In this document: one piece after another, positions 36,006 to 46,835 of the stretch | How the letters are laid out: each line of letters begins with the position of its first letter | How positions within the stretch are numbered: position 1 is the first letter of the stretch | Source: Galdieria partita | Lineage: Eukaryota > Rhodophyta > Bangiophyceae > Galdieriales > Galdieriaceae | DNA length: 64,000 nt | Assembly (NCBI GenBank): GCA_025991245.1 | Contig: BQMJ01000017.1 | Location: 1 to 64,000 of the forward strand | Direction: 5' to 3' | Notes under the pieces: generated by a model | The model's database searches: none | Seen by the model: only the letters and a program-made list of their open reading frames with translations | Told to the model about the DNA's origin: nothing | Made by a program: the position numbers and the translations under genes

Positions 36006-36998
36006 ATGACTAGTCACTTATGGATCAGTAGTTTTATTGAATCCTTATCCTTGTTCCAAAGCAATAGTTATTATTCATCCCGACGTTTCAAGTTTGTAGA
36101 AACACGGAATCTATACAATCGACGACAGTGTTCTCAAGTCAAGGAAACAAAAGCGCTGCAAACCAAAGAGTCAGTCGATTATTCCTTGTATCTAGTTACT
36201 AGTGGCGTAGATAAAAATATTCATAGTTTATTGGAGGTCAGTTGTCGTTTTTTGAGTTTTCAACCGAAAGTAACTGTATGTAGAAAGTCCAAGCAGCGTT
36301 GATGGGAGGAGTAACTATTCTGCAGTGAGTGATAGTCTTCACTACCCACCTATTGGGTTACAAACTGAATCATTTTAGATATCGCGATAAACAGAATACT
36401 ACAAGAGATATGGTTCGAATTGGAACAGAGCTGCTAGAGATGGCACGTTCCTTTCAAGTTCCTTTGTTAGTGAATGATAGAGTAGATATTGCTTTAGCTA
36501 TCGATGCGGATGGAGTTCATATGGGTCAAGTAATGCGTATTTTGAATATATTATCAATTATTATATATGATAGGATGATATGCCACTTGTGATGACCAGA
36601 AGGTTATTGGGAAAGGAAAAGATTATCGGAGTGTCAGTAGGAAGTGAAGAAGAAGCCGTCATTGCACAACGACAAGGTGCGGACTATATAGGAGGTATTG
36701 ATAGAAGAAATATTTTCTCAGATTCCTTTTGTGTGAATATACATTTCTAGTTGGCTCCATTTTTTCTACTTTTAGCAAGGCCGATGCTGGAGAGCCCATA
36801 GGACTAGAAGCTTTGAAAAGAATTGCTAGTGCAGTTTCTACTCTTCCTGTGATTGCCATTGGAGGAATCAACGAACATAATGCAAGTCAGTGCATACAAA
36901 ATGGAGCCAAAGGAGTCGCCGTTATTTCAGCAATCTTATCCTCCAATGACCCTCAACAGGCAGCGAGAAATCTCAAACAAAAGATTATCCACTTGTAA
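36006..36998 (+). CDS. thiE: Thiamine-phosphate synthase, probably plastid
   Basis: Five exons (36006-36236, 36284-36324, 36379-36529, 36574-36694, 36751-36998) encode 263 residues. ThiE joins hydroxymethylpyrimidine diphosphate and thiazole phosphate to make thiamine phosphate. A Ser/Arg-rich leader of about 60 residues without acidic start looks like a transit peptide. The barrel follows: YLVTSG, GGVTILQYRDK, PLLVNDRVDIAL, ADGVHMGQ, IIGVSV, ADYIGVGSIFST and VIAIGGI, all in family order. It is monofunctional, unlike the plant TH1 fusion of ThiD and ThiE. The gene converges on the GET3-like gene with only 15 bp between stop codons. Confidence 0.95.
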
Positions 36999-37013
36999 CA
37001 AAAATATAAATGA

Positions 37014-38718
37014 TCAAGTTGAACCCGTCGATTCTACCGATATATTTGCATGAACATGACTCGTTGTTTCTTTGGAACTATCATAAGATGCTTTCTGTGA
37101 AGGAAACAACTGATTGGCCATCGTTCGCAATGCATACAATCCTCTAATTTCTCTATCAAAACACTACAACATTCCCTCTCAGTAATCATTCAGTCATTTG
37201 ACAACAACTCATATTACCTGCACAGGAGTAATTCTTAAGCCTTGAAATTGTTCTCGAATATACTGCAAATTGGCCTTATGTTCCTTGTATCGAGCACAAC
37301 AAAACGAACAATGATTGTTTTCGACTTGAACTTGATTCACAAACAAATGACGCACAGGAATTCTTTCCTTGTACAATTCTTTTACCAAACGTACACTTTC
37401 TGAAATGGCCATCAGATTCTAACAAATATAATCAGAGCAACGAGTATGTATACACTTCAACTTACTGGTATAGTTGCCACAATAAATTCCGTTTGTTGTT
37501 CATCTCGAAATAAATCTCTAACAACTTTCATGGAATTCTTCAACTCTTGCAAGTCTCCAGAATCTAAATCTTTTTCTTTTGTCAGAATATTTCTTGTATG
37601 ACAGTTCCTTTACTTACTGTCGTTTCCTTGACCTCCAAACATGCCTTTAAAAGAGTTCATCACATTCGAAAACTTATTCTTCATGGATAAAAATTTGCCA
37701 ACAAAGCCATCTAAGAAGTCTGGCAACGAAAGAAGACGCAATGTATGACCTGTTGGAGCAGTATCAAAGATAATCTTTTCATATTTTGCATACTGAGGAT
37801 CTCCCTAGTCGATTATAGTCAAATGGACTCTAAATATATATATATATATATTGACCAACCTGAATCAAACGAATGATTTCAACCAACGCTACTGCTTCAT
37901 CGAAACCCGGAGGCAATGTTTCAAAGAGGCTATCCAACTCATCCAAACCCATATCTCCCATTCCTAAAAGTTCGTTTCTTTGACTGGCTGGCAACAATCT
38001 ATACAAAGTAAGAAATATATCCCTTTGTTCAATCATATCATCCTACTTGAAAGTATCTTTCAAATCATTCGGGTTGACTTCCATTGCAAACAAATTGTCT
38101 ATTCCTATCACTTGTATTGCTTCTCCACGCGAAAGATTCTGATCAAATACATCGGATAAAGAATGTGCAGGGTCCGTTGAAATAATGAGTGTCTTTTTTC
38201 CAGCATCTGCAAATCTATTGATTGCATATGAGTAAACTATTGTCCATCCACAAATATATAGCAATATACTTTGTAGCTAAAGCTGAAGACATGCTGGTCT
38301 TCCCGACCCCTCCTTTACCTCCTACTATGATAAACTTTTTTCGATTATCTTCCAACATGTCCAAAGCTTCATCACTCGTAACAGCAGGACCAGGAATTGC
38401 TCGAAAACTTTCATTCTTTGTCTGGTTATTACTGGTTTCTTTGATGGGGTCTAGTAGAGACTTGCTGTAGTCAAGAGGAGTAGATGAGAATCCTGTCATT
38501 CTTTTTTCTCTTTTTGAGGCTTGCTTCGGACGCAGCACAACCGATAGGAGTATTATCACTAAACCTATTAGAGGAAAAGGAGAATTTATCTTTCGCTTCA
38601 ACCACAACCCGTTTTGGTTGGGTGGTATTGTTTCTGTTTGTATAGTGACTTGTTGTTTGTTGTTACTGTCTCCTGAATGGGTATGCTTGACACTTTTAAC
38701 AACTGCTGCTTTGGCCAT
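37014..38718 (-). CDS. GET3: GET3/ArsA-type ATPase with N-terminal membrane anchor
   Basis: Seven exons (38718-38270, 38214-38047, 37998-37860, 37804-37618, 37575-37466, 37418-37218, 37163-37014) give 467 residues. GET3 delivers tail-anchored proteins to membranes. The P-loop GGKGGVGKT is at 133-141, followed by STDPAHSLSD (switch I), FDTAPTGHTLRLL (switch II) and a CSFC zinc motif as in eukaryotic GET3. The first 125 residues are an extra region with a strongly hydrophobic segment (about 48-63) flanked by Lys/Arg. GET3 proteins are normally soluble and about 330-350 residues. The extension could be a membrane anchor or an organelle-targeting sequence; several eukaryotes have organellar GET3 paralogues. 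Confidence 0.92.
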
Positions 38719-38927
38719 CTATTTCCAGTATATAAGGTTATGGAAACAATGTGAATAGTGAACACGTTACCCAATATCTGTGTTTTCTACTAGTTGAACA
38801 AAAATGACGAGAAAGTGACCATCTACAAGGAGAATCATATTTTATCAACGACTCTTGAGTCGACAAAAAGAGGGCCATCTCTTCTACCATTCCATCCATT
38901 CATCCCCTTTTTTCATGCTATCTCGTT

Positions 38928-41282
38928 TTAAAAGCAATTCTACATCGATGAGCACTTTCTCTCCATCACTTGTAAAAGACTTACCATCGAATAACAACGT
39001 CCATGAGCATTATGCAGCTTGGTTCTGACAGGTTCCGTTAACATCCATTCATACCATATCCTTTTCCCTGGAATGGTCTTTCTCCAAATATGCAAAGTAA
39101 CTCTGCTCGTTTTATCACCACAATAACTAGAAAATATGATCAAAATAGTTTTAGAGTCAACGGATCATTTCTTCTTCTTACATGGGATAGCAAAGTGGAA
39201 ACATGAATGGAAACCAACTGAACATGCCACGAGATAATGTAAGAGGGCGGGTCGATAGATAAATAGGGTCATATAATTGAGCTTCAAAGAAACCTGCAAA
39301 CCCATGAAGCATAATAGGGCCATTCACTTCAAATGACAAACGTTGATATCGAAAATGAGGATACGACTACTTTCGAGATCAATTCATACAACAGACAATA
39401 GCTATACAAACCTTTTGAGATAACAAACAATTATGAATACGATGTTCAAAACGAAAACAGGATTGAGACTCTGCTAAATATTGGCCATGATGGATACGGA
39501 CAACATATGGAACTTCGAAAGAAGAGAATCCATTTCCATCTCTTTGATAAGATAATGACCGAATCTATCGTAAAAGACATAGATGAAGAATAGAACCATC
39601 ATCACTTTCCTCTTATATTACCTCTTGATATAACTTTGGAGATGAAAGGGGACATAAATAACTCGTATACTCGCAAGGAATGCAAATGCCATCCGATAAA
39701 AGTAATCGTTGTGCAGCATCTAAACATTCCGGACTCAACTCGTTATCACCAAAACTGCCGAGTAACTCTGAAACAATTACATCCGCTTGCTCAGGAGCAT
39801 TCCAAGTTCTCATATCCTCAGCAATAATCTGAAAAGTAAAATAACAAAACTTTTAAAACAAACACAAACCTCAACCCGTTCCCAGCTCGCATCCTTTTGT
39901 TGAATGCTTTTCAATGTCCATACAGCATGAGGGTTCTTTTCAATGGCATAGATGCGAACGACTATGCCAACTCGTTGTGATGCTCGAATACTTGCATTGA
40001 CTAGGGGGCCTCTTCCAGCACCCAACACCATAACTACAAGAGGTACTCGTAAACCACGACGATCCTCAAAGCAACGAATCAACGCTTCTTCATATTTACA
40101 ATATTTCACAGGATCCTTCTCAAAGGTTTCATAGGTTTGACTATCCAAATGATCAGACAAGGGCTGCAAAGGAGTCTATCAACCATTATATCCAATGCCA
40201 CTAAAAACATTTGTCACTCTTACCTGTAAATAATCAAAATAAGGCATCTCTATGCGATACGACTCTTCCAAAATGGGTTGTTTCGAATAGAGATATCCAA
40301 GATATTGCAAATAAGATGAATAACCATTTGGATGCAATGCTTCACCACGAATAATAATATCCACCGATAGTGGAAGAAATTTTTGCAATAAATCTTGAAA
40401 TGATTTGGAAAGTACAGGAAAACCTTGCCGATTCTTCAAAAATATTTTCGTATCTAGAATGAAATAGCGAACAGGTTCGCTTAGCCACTGTTGCAAAAAC
40501 GTTAAAGACGGCGAAGGATACACAGTATTCACACACTCCAACGCAACACTTAAATTAGAGTGATGATGACAGCATTGCTGATAAAGATTCCAAATATTCC
40601 AACTATCCATGTAACTGCTTTGAGGTACCTCGTGATTTTCCGAATGAGAACGACTCAACTGATCATCAATACACACTCGAATGCATACAGACTCCCGTGG
40701 AAATTCATAAAGTGCATTGCAAACCATATTTGCTAAAGCAACATGTTCCTCTTCCGTTGAATGAACATGAGCGACAACAAAACTTTGTCGCAGATTGAGA
40801 TGTTGTGCCCAGGATAGTTGCTACAAAGTAAAATCAAATTGATAAAGTTTGCTGGAAACATACATACTTGATTGAAATAACTTTCAAGTTGCGGCAGTTC
40901 TAGTTCACCGTTCAACTTGCAACACAAATTGCCTAATACGACCGAATTCCAGATGTTTCCACAAAGTTCCAGATCCGAAGAAACACTAGGTTCAAAAGAT
41001 AATTCACCTGAATTTCCACCAGATTCGTCTTCCTAAACTAGTGAACAAAACATACCAAGGTGAAGACGCACTCTTACTTTGGAACTTTGTCGAGTCTTTG
41101 CCAATGGGATCAAGAAAAAGTCAAAACCTGTTGTCTTGTTTTGCTGTCAATATAATAGGATAGACAATACAGAATAAAATGGTTACCTCTACTAGATTCA
41201 AGCTTGCTTTTATATCCGACAAAGTATCAAACTCTAACCCTACATATAAGTAGGTAGCGTTGGACGGATGCGTAATGACCAT
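38928..41282 (-). CDS. PRMT5: PRMT5, type II protein arginine methyltransferase
   Basis: Ten exons (41282-41187, 41143-41078, 41032-40868, 40820-40224, 40175-39870, 39828-39622, 39564-39412, 39366-39182, 39126-38985, 38939-38928) encode 642 residues. PRMT5 makes symmetric dimethylarginine on Sm proteins, histones and other targets. An N-terminal TIM-barrel part ([18 protein letters not shown]) precedes the Rossmann core with LGAGRGP at 359-365. The double-E loop [15 protein letters not shown] starts at 430, and the dimer arm contains [10 protein letters not shown] and GMFSWFPF. The last exon of 12 nt is my choice; reading through the final 45-nt intron gives a slightly longer tail. U2 snRNA and LSM7 nearby belong to the same RNA-processing theme. 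Confidence 0.95.
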
Positions 41283-41456
41283 ATTATCCGAGAGAGCGAA
41301 ATCTACACAGAAATGGATGGGAAGCAGTAGCCATAACTTGTATTTTCTCTCTCTTGTATTTTCTCTTTTTTTCTCTTTCTTTCTTTCTTTTTATTTTTCT
41401 CTTTTATTTCTTCTAGACGCACCTTCATGGAATGAAGAAGACGATCCTCCTCCTCC
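41283..41456. promoter_or_regulatory. Divergent promoter with pyrimidine tract
   Basis: The 174 bp between PRMT5 and the DUF1838 gene contain a long C/T tract on the plus strand (about 41341-41415, mostly ttct and ctct), ending in ttctag. It lies just upstream of the DUF1838 start and could be a promoter element, or the tail of an intron in its 5' leader. Confidence 0.4.
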
Positions 41457-42767
41457 ATGAAGGGAATCGTAGCCATGTGTCATTGTGTTGTTGGTGCCAT
41501 GACTGTGTCGGATAGCAGCATGCTTTATATTCACTGTCCATTTTTATCACAATATAAAAACTCGAAAATTTTTACCACCAACGAAGTATTTGCCTGGTAT
41601 GTGAAGCAGCGACGTTGTCCTATGGCTAGAAGAGCACCCTGTCGGTTAGCTATTTCTTCACGTTTTGTAGAACAAGAAGAACAGCTAGAAAGGAACAAAC
41701 GAGTTGAAAACTTTGCCGTTCGGACTGAACTTTTGGAAACGGATTCAAGTGAAAATTTGAAAGGATTCATTAAAACGAGAGGTTGTCTGACGCCCGATGT
41801 GTCGTTTGTTTTTTGGTGGTAAGAGCTTGAAACTCTTTGGTTGTGTGTGTTGACTGAAAAGAAAGGTCGGGAGATATCTATTCTTTAATAGAAAATGAGC
41901 CGAGCAGGTGAGAGAAGAGTAAGAAATCTAGACTTTAGCGTTTATAATGGCGTTCCTTTTTTCCTAGGCATCTATTTGAGTTTGAAGGATTCAATATTGG
42001 ACGGATGAAAAGAGTGGATGGTGGTTGGAGACTTCTTACCAGAGAGTTGGCTGTTTACAAGGATCCCAAGACGCATAAAATCTTGGACCAATGGAAGAAT
42101 CCCTTTACTGAAGAGGTTTGTGAAGTGGTACACGTGTTGAACGATCCCGTGAATCAAGAGTTTCTATTGAAAGGACCGAGAGGATCTTTCAAAGTACGTT
42201 TTGTACTTTTAGTGACAAGTTTCTCACTTGTTTGGTAGGCACCGATTGTTCGCAATGGTTCGGATATCTTTTGGCACGCCGAGATATTTTTAAAGTATCC
42301 TTCACCCTTAAAAAGAGAGATGTTTCCAGAAGGTATACAAAATGACGAGTATCAAAGTGCTGAATTGTTTCAGTTTTATACCAAAGAAGAGGACCTGAAA
42401 AGAGCTGATTGTCCTTATTCACCTTCGCAAGTACGTATTCCACTCTTGATGCCGAGTGATTGATTGCCATCGTTTGAAACACGTAGTTTTCTTGGGTACG
42501 CATAGGTCAATGGTTACCTTTTATGAAAATGGGTGATCAATCTGGAAGACTTTTGTATCACTGCAGAGGTAAAAGATTAGAAAAGGGATATGGGGACTTG
42601 AGCGAACAGGTAAAAGTTGTTCCATTCTTATATGGTTTGGTTGACATTTGTTTCTCAAGATTCGAACATTTGTGGAACGATATCATCCACAGTATATGGA
42701 TGCACCCAGTAACTATTCAACGCCTAATGAAACTTCATGGACTTACTTTAAAAAGTATGGAATGTGA
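41457..42767 (+). CDS. DUF1838 family protein
   Basis: Six exons (41457-41818, 41866-41907, 41968-42193, 42239-42434, 42506-42609, 42660-42767) encode 345 residues. The core matches DUF1838 (PF08894): FWWSGDIYSL, RHLFEFEGFN, GGWRLLTRELAVYKDP, WKNPFTEE, VHVLNDPVN, WLPFMKMGDQ and LLYHCRGKRL occur in order. The biochemical role is unknown; members are mainly bacterial and fungal as far as I recall. The first 100 residues are not conserved, and the early Cys/Met-rich part may be a targeting peptide; several internal ATGs could be the true start. Its stop codon overlaps the ATG of the next gene (TGATG). Confidence 0.85.
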
Positions 42768-43300
42768 TGATAGTTATGAAACGAATTGCTCAAACAAGTG
42801 CCAGGTTGTTGAGTAGAAGGGGATTTCCGCGAGCAGATGGTACAAGAGCACATGAAACAGATTGTGAAGCACCAGGGCTAGTCTCAAAGAATGATTCCAA
42901 GTCACTTAAACTATTTACATTGGAACAGTTGAATGAGTTTGACGGCAGTGATCCTAATAAGCCAATCTATATATCCATTCGTGGCAAAGTTTTTGATGTT
43001 ACCAAAGTAAGTGCAATGTGTACATAGATGGAAGAGACTGGTTTTGAGAGTTGTTAGGGAAGAAAGCATTATCGTAAAGGAGAAACTTATCACAATTTGG
43101 TTGGAAGAGAAGCAAGTCGAGCATTCCTTACTGGTGATTTGAGTGAGAGTGGTTTATCAGATGAGAGCGTTGATTTGGATAACCTAACAGAAGAGCAACG
43201 TTTAGACTTGGAACACTGGTTAGAATATTTCCAAAGTGAATATCCACAAGTTGGTTTTCTGGAGAATTGGCAAAGTCCGTTCAGTGGACGACGAAAGTAG
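42767..43300 (+). CDS. MAPR-type cytochrome b5-like heme protein
   Basis: Two exons, 42767-43006 and 43058-43300, encode 160 residues. The domain FTLEQLNEFDGSDPNKPIY, then IRGKVFDVTKGRKHY and GREASRAF, is that of membrane-associated progesterone receptor (MAPR/PGRMC/neudesin) proteins, which bind heme through Tyr and support P450 or sterol enzymes. The bis-His ligands of true cytochrome b5 are absent. The first 40 residues (KRIAQTSARLLSRRGF) are basic and could target mitochondria or plastid. The ATG at 42767 shares its A with the upstream stop; ATG 42776 is an alternative start. Confidence 0.88.
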
Positions 43301-43321
43301 AATAGGAACAAATCTTTTAGA

Positions 43322-45401
43322 TTAACGATGCAAAGGCATCGAAGTGTGAATAGCACTCTGTACTTTTTCATCCCATCTAGTGATGACTGTTTTTGGGCGA
43401 GTATAAAACTCGAATCCTGTGGAACCATAGAATGGTAAATCTCCCCACATAGAATCTTTGGATCCTGTGAACCCAAAGGGTGGAGCAGGAACAGGAATTG
43501 GCAAATTAATTCCAATCTGTCCTACTTGAATATTGCTCTGAAACATTCTTGCAACTACACCTGATTGAGTGAATATGCTTGTTCCATTTCCATATGGATT
43601 ACGGTTGATAAGTTGAATAGCATCATCCAATGTTTCCACATGGATGCAAGAAAGAACGGGTCCAAATATTTCTAAGAAATAATATAAGAGCCTTTTAGGA
43701 GTTGAACTTTGGACTTACCTTGTTGATAGACGTCCATATGTGGCTTTACGTGAGAAATGATAGTGGGACCCACCCAATTGCCTTTTGAATAAGGAACAGA
43801 AGCTCTGTATTCGATTGTAGCACCTTGTGACTCTGCTGATTGTATGCATTTTTCCACTCTTTGCTTTGCTTTTTCAGTAACAAGTGGACCCAAGTCACAT
43901 CCTTCTGAGGTACCCAATACTAATGATTGCGTTCTTTTGACGAGTTCTGGAATCCAATTTCCCGCCTCTCCAACCTATATACGACAGTCAATATACTCTC
44001 TCTCTTTCTCACTGTCCCATTCTACATACAAATACACCAACAGATATTGCCATACATCTTTGACCACTCGCTCCAAATGCCGCTCCTATGAGTGCATTCA
44101 ATGCAGTGTCTTTGGCTGCATCAGGCATAATCACGGCATGATTCTTGGCTCCCTTTGAAAAAGTCAATCCATAACGAATTCTAAGATATAAAATATACCA
44201 ACCATATTACATTGAGCTCGGATTCCTCTTTCGCTGGCCTTTCGATAGATATGCCGACCAACAGGTGTGCTTCCAACAAAACTTACTGCCTTTAAAAAGG
44301 GATGTTCCAAAAGACAATCCACAGTCTCTTTCCCTCCCTTGCCAAATCATTCATTCATATATCATTTTCTTGAAATGTTGATTATGGCAAAAACTCACTT
44401 GTACTACATTGAATACACCAGGTGGAAACTGTGCTTCATCCACAACTTGCGCAATTAGCTCTACTGCTCCTGGGACCAACTCAGAAGGTTTCAAGATAAT
44501 TGTATTGCCAACTATGGTAGACATTGGAAGCATCCATAATGGAATCATGGCAGGAAAACTGCAATGGTCAATTACTAACAACAACAACAACAGCAACGAC
44601 TTGCTTACTTGAAAGGACATACTCCCAAACAGACACCTAAAGGCTCTCTCATCTGTTCTCCAAAAAATGAATTCTATCATCATCAACCTTATATCTAACC
44701 ACTTTACCTGCATCATATCTACATTGGTTGCTACATTCTTTTGAAACATTCCTTCCAATTTGCCAGCCTATCAAGTTCATATAAGAAAGGTATTCTTGTG
44801 ACATACAAGTAATCCTTACAGCTCCACAAGAATATTCCACAATTTCAAGTCCACGAGCAACATCACCTTGAGCATCAGCAGGAGTTTTTCCCAATTCTCG
44901 AGTGATTACTTGAGCAATTTCTTTGGATCTCTTTTTAATTCCCTAGAACGAATATCCATCGGTAACTGGCAAAGTATAAAAGACTTCATTCTACCTCACG
45001 CAGTTGAAATATATAATTCAATCGTCTTCCTATAGGCATATTTGACCAGTTTTCAAAAGCCTCCTGTGCTATCTCCATGGCTTTATCCACCTTAACGTGT
45101 CTGTTAGACAATGTGATGGATTTCTCTGGTTTCTTACCTCCTGTTGGGTTGTTCCAGGAACATTTTGCAGACTTTCTCCCGTAGCTGGATTTGTGACGGT
45201 ATGTATGATGGGACCGTGGCTACAAGTACGCGGTTATACAAAGACATTAGAGAATGGCGCGTTGTCTTGCCTTGTCACAAATTTTCCCCCGACAAAGTTA
45301 CTTACGGTTGGTAGTGTTGCAGTGTCTTCTTTCTTAGTAGAAGTTTGGACCAACCAGCGTTTAGGACAATATTTCCACAGCTTTCCAACTATTTCTCTCA
45401 T
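43322..45401 (-). CDS. ALDH6: Methylmalonate-semialdehyde dehydrogenase (ALDH6)
   Basis: Eleven exons (45401-45271, 45219-45138, 45090-44995, 44942-44820, 44767-44708, 44652-44609, 44558-44399, 44337-44203, 44152-44030, 43974-43719, 43671-43322) give 519 residues. The CoA-acylating enzyme turns methylmalonate or malonate semialdehyde into propionyl- or acetyl-CoA in valine and uracil breakdown, normally in mitochondria. Diagnostic strings: [40 protein letters not shown] with the catalytic Cys, EIFGPVLS and [18 protein letters not shown]. The leader ([16 protein letters not shown]) suits mitochondrial import. Intron 1 (45270-45220) is a GC-AG intron. The start is 154 bp downstream of the ascorbate peroxidase stop. 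Confidence 0.95.
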
Positions 45402-45555
45402 CCGCTTGCTCGTTGTTACAAAATGGAATGGAAGAAATGGGTCTTTGGGACTTTTGTTTCTTCTGGAAACACACACAAAAAGACACACAAACAACAACTC
45501 ACTATCCCTCATATACCAACACATATGGATCTATTTCAACCATATATCTAATGTT

Positions 45556-46700
45556 TCAATATTCCCATACTGCTCCAAGTTCACTTAGCTTGTGATGGGA
45601 TTCGGTATAGTCTTTGAAAAATATATCCTTATTTTCTGCATAAGTTTCAACCAAACTACGAGTATAACTGTCGTCCAACAAAGATAAGTCAGAAGCCAAG
45701 CGAATCAAACCTGGGTCAGGATTCTAATTTCCAAAACAACGCAAATGAAAACGAGTACTGAAAGATATCCACAATCTACTTACCGGTTTCAAAATTTCAA
45801 CAAAATAAGAATTATCAAACTCCAAAGGTTGATGTGTCCAAGGTCCTTCATAACCTGAACGCTCCTATAAAGATATTTTCATCATAAACTGTCTTTGAAG
45901 ACAATCTATTCCAACCTTGTGACAACGACCCAATGTATGTGCACCACTCAGCACAGTGATATCCTTATCACTTAAACCCATTCGATGAAAAGTTCTTCTT
46001 AACTGTGACATGTGGTCTTCTGCATTAGGTAACCTTCCTTCTTCTGGACAAGCATCGGGTCCAGTGGCATCCTTGCGTCCCATACGGAAAGGAATCTTCG
46101 GACCTTTGGCAAATTCAATTGCAGTTACACTTGCTAGTTGAAATAGATCAGCATAGCCTATATCTGGGTATTCCTATAGCCCATCATTATGTAACGTGTT
46201 TATAAACCTACTTGTTGGAGATAATCACTCACCTTTTTGATAGGCTCCAATAGATCAAGTGCTATTTTCAATCCATTATTTGCTCCATGTCTCAATTCTG
46301 GATCGAATCGAATGGATCCATTCACACCACCCGTACCCGTTTGTGCGTCATAAGTTCCTGCATCGTGCCACGCCAGTCGCACCATAATAGGCATACAAGG
46401 AGTCTGTTCAAATAGCTTTACAAGTCTTGATCTCACTTTTTGCTCCAAATCTGTCTTAGAAGCAACCATGTTTGGACCCCTTGTATGATGACTTGGACTG
46501 AGCCCCTTTTGACTCCACGAGGAAATAGGACGTGACCTACGACTCAAATATGTCTTTCCCACAAAGGTGGATGAATGGGAAAACCTTTTAGGAGTATGAT
46601 GACACTCAACATGGCTCGATACAGAGAGTCCTATGGAAGGGACGAAACCTACAGCTGGATCTGAGTATCCCATTCTTTGAAATTCAGTTCTTTTGGCCAT
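45556..46700 (-). CDS. APX: Ascorbate peroxidase, probably organellar
   Basis: Four exons (46700-46233, 46173-45916, 45864-45784, 45723-45556) encode 324 residues. It is a class I heme peroxidase that reduces hydrogen peroxide with ascorbate. Distal residues Arg108, Trp111 and His112 are in [13 protein letters not shown], and the proximal His235 is in [29 protein letters not shown] and the late EFDNSYF match the APX/CCP group. The first 75 residues have a Ser/Arg/His-rich composition with few acids, as in plastid or mitochondrial leaders. Cytochrome c peroxidase is an alternative within this family that I cannot fully exclude. Confidence 0.92.
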
Positions 46701-46835
46701 TCAAGTTGCCATCTCATCCTCTGTTTTATTCGTTTTCAAATAGAGTGTACTCGATAGTTTCTTATGTGATAACAATGGCCAAACCATCGATCCCAAAAAC
46801 ATGATAATGACTTTGCAGTAGAATAAGCAACTACT

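Noticed and set aside
37829-37852. TA dinucleotide run
   Set aside because: It lies inside a GET3 intron and is a simple microsatellite; no regulatory meaning can be supported.
41260-41460. Frame with a Phe/Leu/Ser-rich stretch looking like a membrane helix
   Set aside because: It is the translation of the C/T tract between two divergent genes; the composition is a by-product of the tract.
45234-45524. Extended N-terminus for ALDH6 upstream of 45401
   Set aside because: The upstream part (Cys/Val-rich with no ATG context) runs toward the ascorbate peroxidase stop; the ATG at 45401 gives a normal mitochondrial-type leader.
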